DNA of 64,000 bases. Origin: Aspidiotus rigidus (taxonomy: Eukaryota; Arthropoda; Insecta; Hemiptera; Diaspididae). Positions 59,756 through 64,000 of this stretch are shown one piece after another. The DNA lies in the NCBI GenBank assembly GCA_035079385.1, contig JAVHKY010000030.1, positions 4,627,001 to 4,691,000 of the forward strand, written 5' to 3'. The position numbers and the translations under genes were made by a program. Below the pieces are notes generated by a model. It saw only the letters and a list, made by a program, of their open reading frames with translations, was not told where the DNA came from and made no database searches. Numbering within the stretch: position 1 is the stretch's first letter; the number at the start of each line of letters is the position of its first letter.

Positions 59756-61301
59756 TTTTTTTTAATCCGCCAACAGGTTAATACATCTCCCTTGAAACGG
59801 GTCGGATGAGAGAGATCCCATCCATGAGTGGAAAACAAGTGAGTTGTGAGTTTCCAAATTTTTCTCGATATTCTTCGCAAATTGGGCGCTTGTAATGAAA
59901 TGAATCGGCGTTGTTTATGCCGCTGTAAATTTCCTCTCCCCTTTCCTACGCTTTTCTCAAACACCGACTCTATAATCGGATACTATAAAAGATTTTACAT
60001 ATTTTCAAACTGTCAATTGATCTGTCTTCGTTCTCTTGTATTTTGATGCCTCATAAAAACTAAATTTTGATACGAATTATTTAGCTCTCGACGCTGCCAT
60101 AAAGAAAAAAAAAAGATGAATAAATAAATTCGTTGAATATTGTATCGTGTGGTGGCACTTGCTTATACTGTCAAACCAACCGATAACGTGAATGAATTGA
60201 TGAAATTAGCCATCTCACATTGTATGAAAAATAGTTTTTTCCTCTTTTATTTAGTTCCTTTTAAAACTTTCTCTTTCCGCGTTCGAAAATACAACTTAAT
60301 TTGCAAAAGAAAGAAAAAAGCGTTACGCTTTGAAGAAATGAATGAAAAAGTTTACGAATTTTTATCTCGGAAAAGAATAGGTATAGAGAATAGAAAATCG
60401 TGCGGAGGTGAGTTTGTTGTTTTCTATTTTTGTTTTCTGTTTAACGCGCGCGATATATATATTTTATTTTTCCCTTTCTCTTCCGACTGAAGAATTGTGT
60501 TTTCTTTTTCGGACGAAAGAAGAATGAGGATGCGACGGAAAGTGAACGCACGCGACGGAAGAAGATCTGGTAATAAAAATCTCGTCGCGAAATTAGATGC
60601 AAATTCTAAGTAATTTCAGATGCGAACAGAACTTCAAAAGCGCTGTAGATTATAAAACGATGGTGGCGTATGGCTTTACAGAACTTTAAATCGCGTAAGT
60701 TTCGTTTTATTTTTCGCGCAGACGACAATATTTGAATTCGTGTCGTCCCCGCCGTTCTGCGCGTGTAAACTAGGCCAATTGCCGGATTCTATTTAGGCGA
60801 TAAAAATCGAAGAAATACGCAGTCTGAAAGAAATTTTGATAATATTATGTTTCTGTATGATACAGAACATCCAACGAATATTTTCAGTCTGTTTACCGTA
60901 GTTTGATTTTTTTTTTTCCTTCAGTAGGAAATCAAGATCATATCGGGCTGTCGAAGAGGAACTCCTGTGTATAGTAAAACATTTTTGTTGACAGTATGCG
61001 GAGAAATATATTTTTGTTGGATGAATGTATGCCTCAATTTGATAGAACATTAATTGTATTATACGTTGTAGATGCAAATGCGAATGTGATTCGATTGTTG
61101 AATCATTTCTAGACCATCATTGTGCATATCGTATCTCTGCTGAAAATGATAGATCGCAATTGAATTTAGTATGGTGTACCTCAACTTCTGGCAAATAATT
61201 GGACCGTACATATTCTAAGTTTGAGGCTTATGCGAGAGGTTTTGAGAGCTACTTCAAGCGCTGAAGATTGGTCAGTGTTCAATTGCAAAAAGGATTTGCG
61301 T
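59756..61301. other. unassigned intergenic DNA
   Basis: No gene was recognised. A 116-codon plus frame at 60140-60490 is Phe/Lys-rich with no domain. Confidence 0.4.
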
Positions 61302-61309
61302 GCTACATT

Positions 61310-61409
61310 CAGTGGCGTAGATGGGGGGGGGGATTTTTTCCCTTCCTTTTTCAGTGATAATACCCCCCCACCCTCTCCCCCCAGTTGCCAAATGGTATCT
61401 ACGCTACTG
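61310..61409. mobile_element. 100-bp hAT-like MITE with 8-bp target duplication
   Basis: The ends CAGTGGCGTAGAT (61310-61322) and ATCTACGCTACTG (61397-61409) are inverted copies with one mismatch, flanked by GCTACATT on both sides (61302-61309 and 61410-61417). G and C runs in the middle could pair as well. CAGTGGCGTAG-type ends are, to my knowledge, common in small repeats of animal genomes. The 8-bp duplication supports the hAT superfamily. The 71-codon plus frame across it is a by-product. Confidence 0.8.
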
Positions 61410-61417
61410 GCTACATT

Positions 61418-61699
61418 GAATGTAGGTGGCCTATAATCCGGTTGGGACCTAATACGTAAAGATTACTTGAATTTTCTATTGCATTCTTTGAAGGGGTGAA
61501 ACATGTATTTTATAGAATGTAGATTAATACGTTTGAAATTGATTTTCAAACATCAGGATCCCGATTTAGAGAAAAACAAAAGTTTTTTCTGCCGTAGTCC
61601 GTTTGGTGAAACATGATCACGATACTTCCGTTACATAATCTACGTCTCATATAATTCTTCCCCCTTCTCTAACTACTCTGTTCCAACCCCTTTCTAGTA
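61418..61699. other. unassigned DNA before the PLE copy
   Basis: Nothing was recognised. Confidence 0.4.
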
Positions 61700-63293
61700 T
61701 AATAGCATGCAATCACCACGTTACAAGATAGCGAAGATCGCAGCCACATTCTTGAAAGAAAACTACCAGTTTGCAGCCAGACAAGCATTAGAAACAACGC
61801 TAAGCTGTAGAGCAACTAGAGAAGGTGGAAATCAAGAGTAATGACAAGTTGGTATCCTTGGATGGTACCATAGCAAAAAAGGAATTTATCACCCTGCTCA
61901 AAAACAACAAATACCATGGGAACCCCGATGGGCCGAAGGACGCCAAAATTGTGGAAGAGATTATGAGCCAGAACTTGCTGCCGCTTCAATAACAAGTTCC
62001 ATAGCCAGGAAAGGGACTAGCAAAGGGATCATCTTTGTCACCAATACTGGCGATGATATTCATGAATGATGTGGAAAACAAGATATTGAAGAGCAACAAG
62101 TTTAGAAACTCGATCAAACACAGGCCCAGGTACGTAGGTGATATCCCAATTGTCTGGCGGGCACTAATGGAAAAGTGGACTAACTCCTTCTTGAAACGAA
62201 TGCGATGAAAGAAAGTATAAAATTCACCACGCTGGTAAACAACCGGATAGAATACAAAATCCACAAGAAGCCGATGCATACGGACATCATCATACCTAAT
62301 GACTCACACCACCACCTCAGGCACGAGTTAGCGGCAATCGAGAACTACTGTTATCGGATAATTTCTGTCCTTACGAACAATGAAGAAAAGAGGAAAAAAA
62401 TCGAAATACTAAAGCAGGTCGCAAAAGCCAATGGCTACCTTAGGGGTCTGTGGAGAAGCTAAGAAGGGAACCCATGATGGCACGACGAGAAAGTACTTCG
62501 GATCGATACCATTCGTAGGAAAGAACACAAACAAGATGGCAAAGATGTTCAACGGCTATGATATGAATGTGGGCGTGCATGATAACCCACCTACGGTGAA
62601 GAAAATCAGCAATGACCAGACGGAGGAAGAAGACAAGGGAAGGTTGAGTAGAGTATACAGGTTTATTTAAGAATTAATTTTATTTATTTGACTTTCTTCA
62701 AATTTTGGACAGCAGTGCCGGACACATTCTCTATCCAATGATAATATACAGGTTTAGTTGTGAGCAGTGCTAAGACATCTACATTGGTGAATCTAGGAGA
62801 AAGTTTACGGAAGAAGGAGCACGAAACATTGTGGGAGAAAGAAGATGGGGAGTCACTGTTTGGTAAACATTGTAACGAAAAACAGCACAATTGAGAAGGG
62901 ATATTTGAAATCATACAAGTAGAGAATCGCATAAAGAGAAGAAAACTGTGGGAATAAATGGAGAGGAAGGAAGCCAGCCTCTTGAACAATGTAATCACCA
63001 TTGACAGCGAAATATCATTCAGCCTGGCGATCAAACGAGGGAAGAAAAACAGAACCAATCAATAAGATGGCAGAAAACCGCAAGCCAATAGAGACGCAGC
63101 ACATATAGGTCAAAAGAGGAAATCAATCGCAACACAGCATTGTTATAAGCATTAGGATCCCATTGTGTGTATTATACAAACTTAATATTTAAGGTCTTGC
63201 TCTTCAGTAGCGGCACAACTGATGATGGGGTAGTACCCGAAATTACTTTTGTAAGCCAACTAATAAAGTAGAATTGTACACGTGAGAATTTTT
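61700..63293 (+). pseudogene. Penelope-like element, RT to GIY-YIG and 3' tail, with internal deletions
   Basis: The plus strand follows the PLE at 29.5 kb base for base at first (CGAAGATCGCAGCCACATTCTTG...). Motif A is damaged: relative to the other copy about 14 bases are missing, removing the LDVTNMF block. Further on, CACCAATACTGGC...GATATTCATGAA is followed by RYVGDIPIVW (about 62128-62157), where the catalytic YVDD box has Gly for Asp. Next IKFTTLVNNRIEYKIHKKPMHTDIIIPND...HELAAIENYCYRI (62205-62462) lacks the segment usually between IKFT and FLD. Then comes YFGSIPFVGKN and the start of the GIY-YIG part at GRLSRVYRFI with a stop (62670). C-terminal text SLFGKHCN...IFEIIQVENRIKRRKLWE...NVITIDSE continues to about 63030. 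The 3' tail ends CCAACTAATAAAGTAGAATT (63256 onward). Confidence 0.8.
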
Positions 63294-63328
63294 CTGCACC
63301 TAGTGCACTACTTACACCTCAGTTTTTT

Positions 63329-63577
63329 TGAGAAATTTGCCGTGCGCCGTCGAACAAAGAACTTGAGAAAATGTCGACTCTCGAGTTATATATTATGATA
63401 GGAGAGGGACTTACAATAATTTCGATCTCCAAGCTATGATAGGAGGGGGACTTGGAAAAATTCCCATCATATATAGCCAAAAAGTCGAAATTTTTCCAAG
63501 TCTGCCTCCTATCATGTATGGCTAAGGGTTCAACATTTTTCCAAGTTTTTTTCCGGACGGTGCACGGCGATTTTCTC
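63329..63577. repeat. inverted-repeat unit with internal TGATAGGAGG repeats
   Basis: The ends GAGAAATTTGCCGTGCGCCG (63329) and CCGGACGGTGCACGGCGATT (ending TTTCTCG at 63577) pair with few mismatches. Inside, TATGATAGGAG-GGGACTT occurs twice in direct order (63395, 63436), the second followed by GGAAAAATT and an inverted copy at about 63491-63528. The end phrase recurs at 59731-59752. It looks like a MITE of the same dispersed family; no target duplication was found. Confidence 0.65.
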
Positions 63578-63599
63578 GAATACCCCCCCCCCCCCCATA

Positions 63600-63890
63600 A
63601 AACAGGTTCTCTCTTAAAATAATTCAGCCTGGTAATGGGACGAGAGAAAAAGAACAGAGCCAACCAATATGATGGCAGCACACCTAGTAGCAAGAAATGC
63701 AACTTATTGGTCAGCAGAGTGACCCAATCATAACACGGCATTGTTATAGCCAATAGGATCACAGTGTTATATTATAAAAACTCATGTTTAAGGTCATGTT
63801 CTTCAGTTGCGACACAACTGACGGTGAGATAATACTTAAAAGTACTCTTGTAAGGTAATTAATAAAGTAAAATTGTATACTCGAGCATTG
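63600..63890 (+). mobile_element. second PLE 3' end in direct order, 5'-truncated
   Basis: It aligns with 63010-63293 nearly throughout: ATTCAGCCTGG, AGCCAACCAATATGATGGCA, CATTGTTATAGCCAATAGGATC, TTCAGTTGCGACACAACTGA and finally AATTAATAAAGTAAAATTGT. It lacks everything upstream of the last part of the GIY-YIG region. The two copies share orientation and the same final bases, as expected for 5'-truncated retrotransposition of one PLE family. Confidence 0.75.
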
Positions 63891-64000
63891 AACATTCGAA
63901 ACACCAAACATATTCATGTTGGTCTCCTTACTGCCTCGCAGTTTACACTTGAAGCCAAAACACAAAGGAGATGAACTATGCAGGAATTTGCACTCAAGTA
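63891..64000. other. unassigned end of window
   Basis: Nothing was recognised in the last 110 bases. Confidence 0.4.

Noticed and set aside
61221..61436. 71-codon plus frame with a Gly/Pro-rich centre
   Set aside because: It spans the 100-bp hAT-like MITE with G and C runs; no coding evidence.
1..64000. CRISPR arrays, bacterial operons, rRNA genes, mitochondrial insert
   Set aside because: No regularly spaced short repeats, no Shine-Dalgarno-led gene runs, no rRNA-like text and no mitochondrial protein frames were seen.

Overview
The window reads as eukaryotic, AT-rich intergenic DNA from an animal genome, most likely an insect. The reasons are long stretches without coding sequence, one short (75-base) GT-AG intron, and a dense set of transposon remains typical of arthropods: an R1-clade LINE, I-like LINEs with RNase H, an RTE-like LINE, Penelope-like elements (PLEs), a Ty3/Gypsy element, and several small inverted-repeat DNA elements. 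There are no bacterial operons, rRNA genes or CRISPR arrays, and I recognised no true tRNA gene. The exact species cannot be told from the sequence; Hymenoptera is only a guess.

Layout. 1-13 kb: mostly unassigned DNA with a pogo-like non-autonomous transposon (3511-4398), a short tandem array (6.5-6.9 kb), two long foldbacks (7005-7217 and 10846-11161) and a possible tRNA-derived SINE (11.6 kb). 13.8-15 kb: a dispersed repeat, a PLE 3' portion with GIY-YIG nuclease (minus strand) and a Gypsy LTR fragment. 15-23 kb: gene-poor, with a second SINE candidate (17.25 kb) and a MITE (21.1 kb). 23.4-24.2 kb: the only convincing host-like gene, two exons on the minus strand, function unknown. 25.7-33.2 kb: LINE territory, with an almost complete RT plus RNase H LINE (26387-29480, minus) abutting a PLE fragment (29480-30030, minus) and a second LINE RNase H region (32.2-33.2 kb). 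40.5-42.2 kb: an R1-clade LINE, plus strand. 43.2-44.0 kb: an RTE-like LINE 3' end next to a MITE. 47.5-49.95 kb: the 3' half of a Gypsy element whose integrase was broken by two later insertions, a 517-bp hAT-like element and a 68-bp foldback, each with a clean target duplication. 53-60 kb: diffuse repeats, a LINE remnant and a nested palindrome beside a T27 run. 61-64 kb: a 100-bp hAT-like MITE and two PLE copies in direct order sharing the same 3' tail.

None of the transposon genes appears intact: RT, RNase H and integrase frames carry stops, frameshifts or lost catalytic residues. The window is therefore a transposon graveyard in which nesting order can be read directly, with one small unexplained gene inside it. 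All family calls come from motif recognition by eye; no database search was run.
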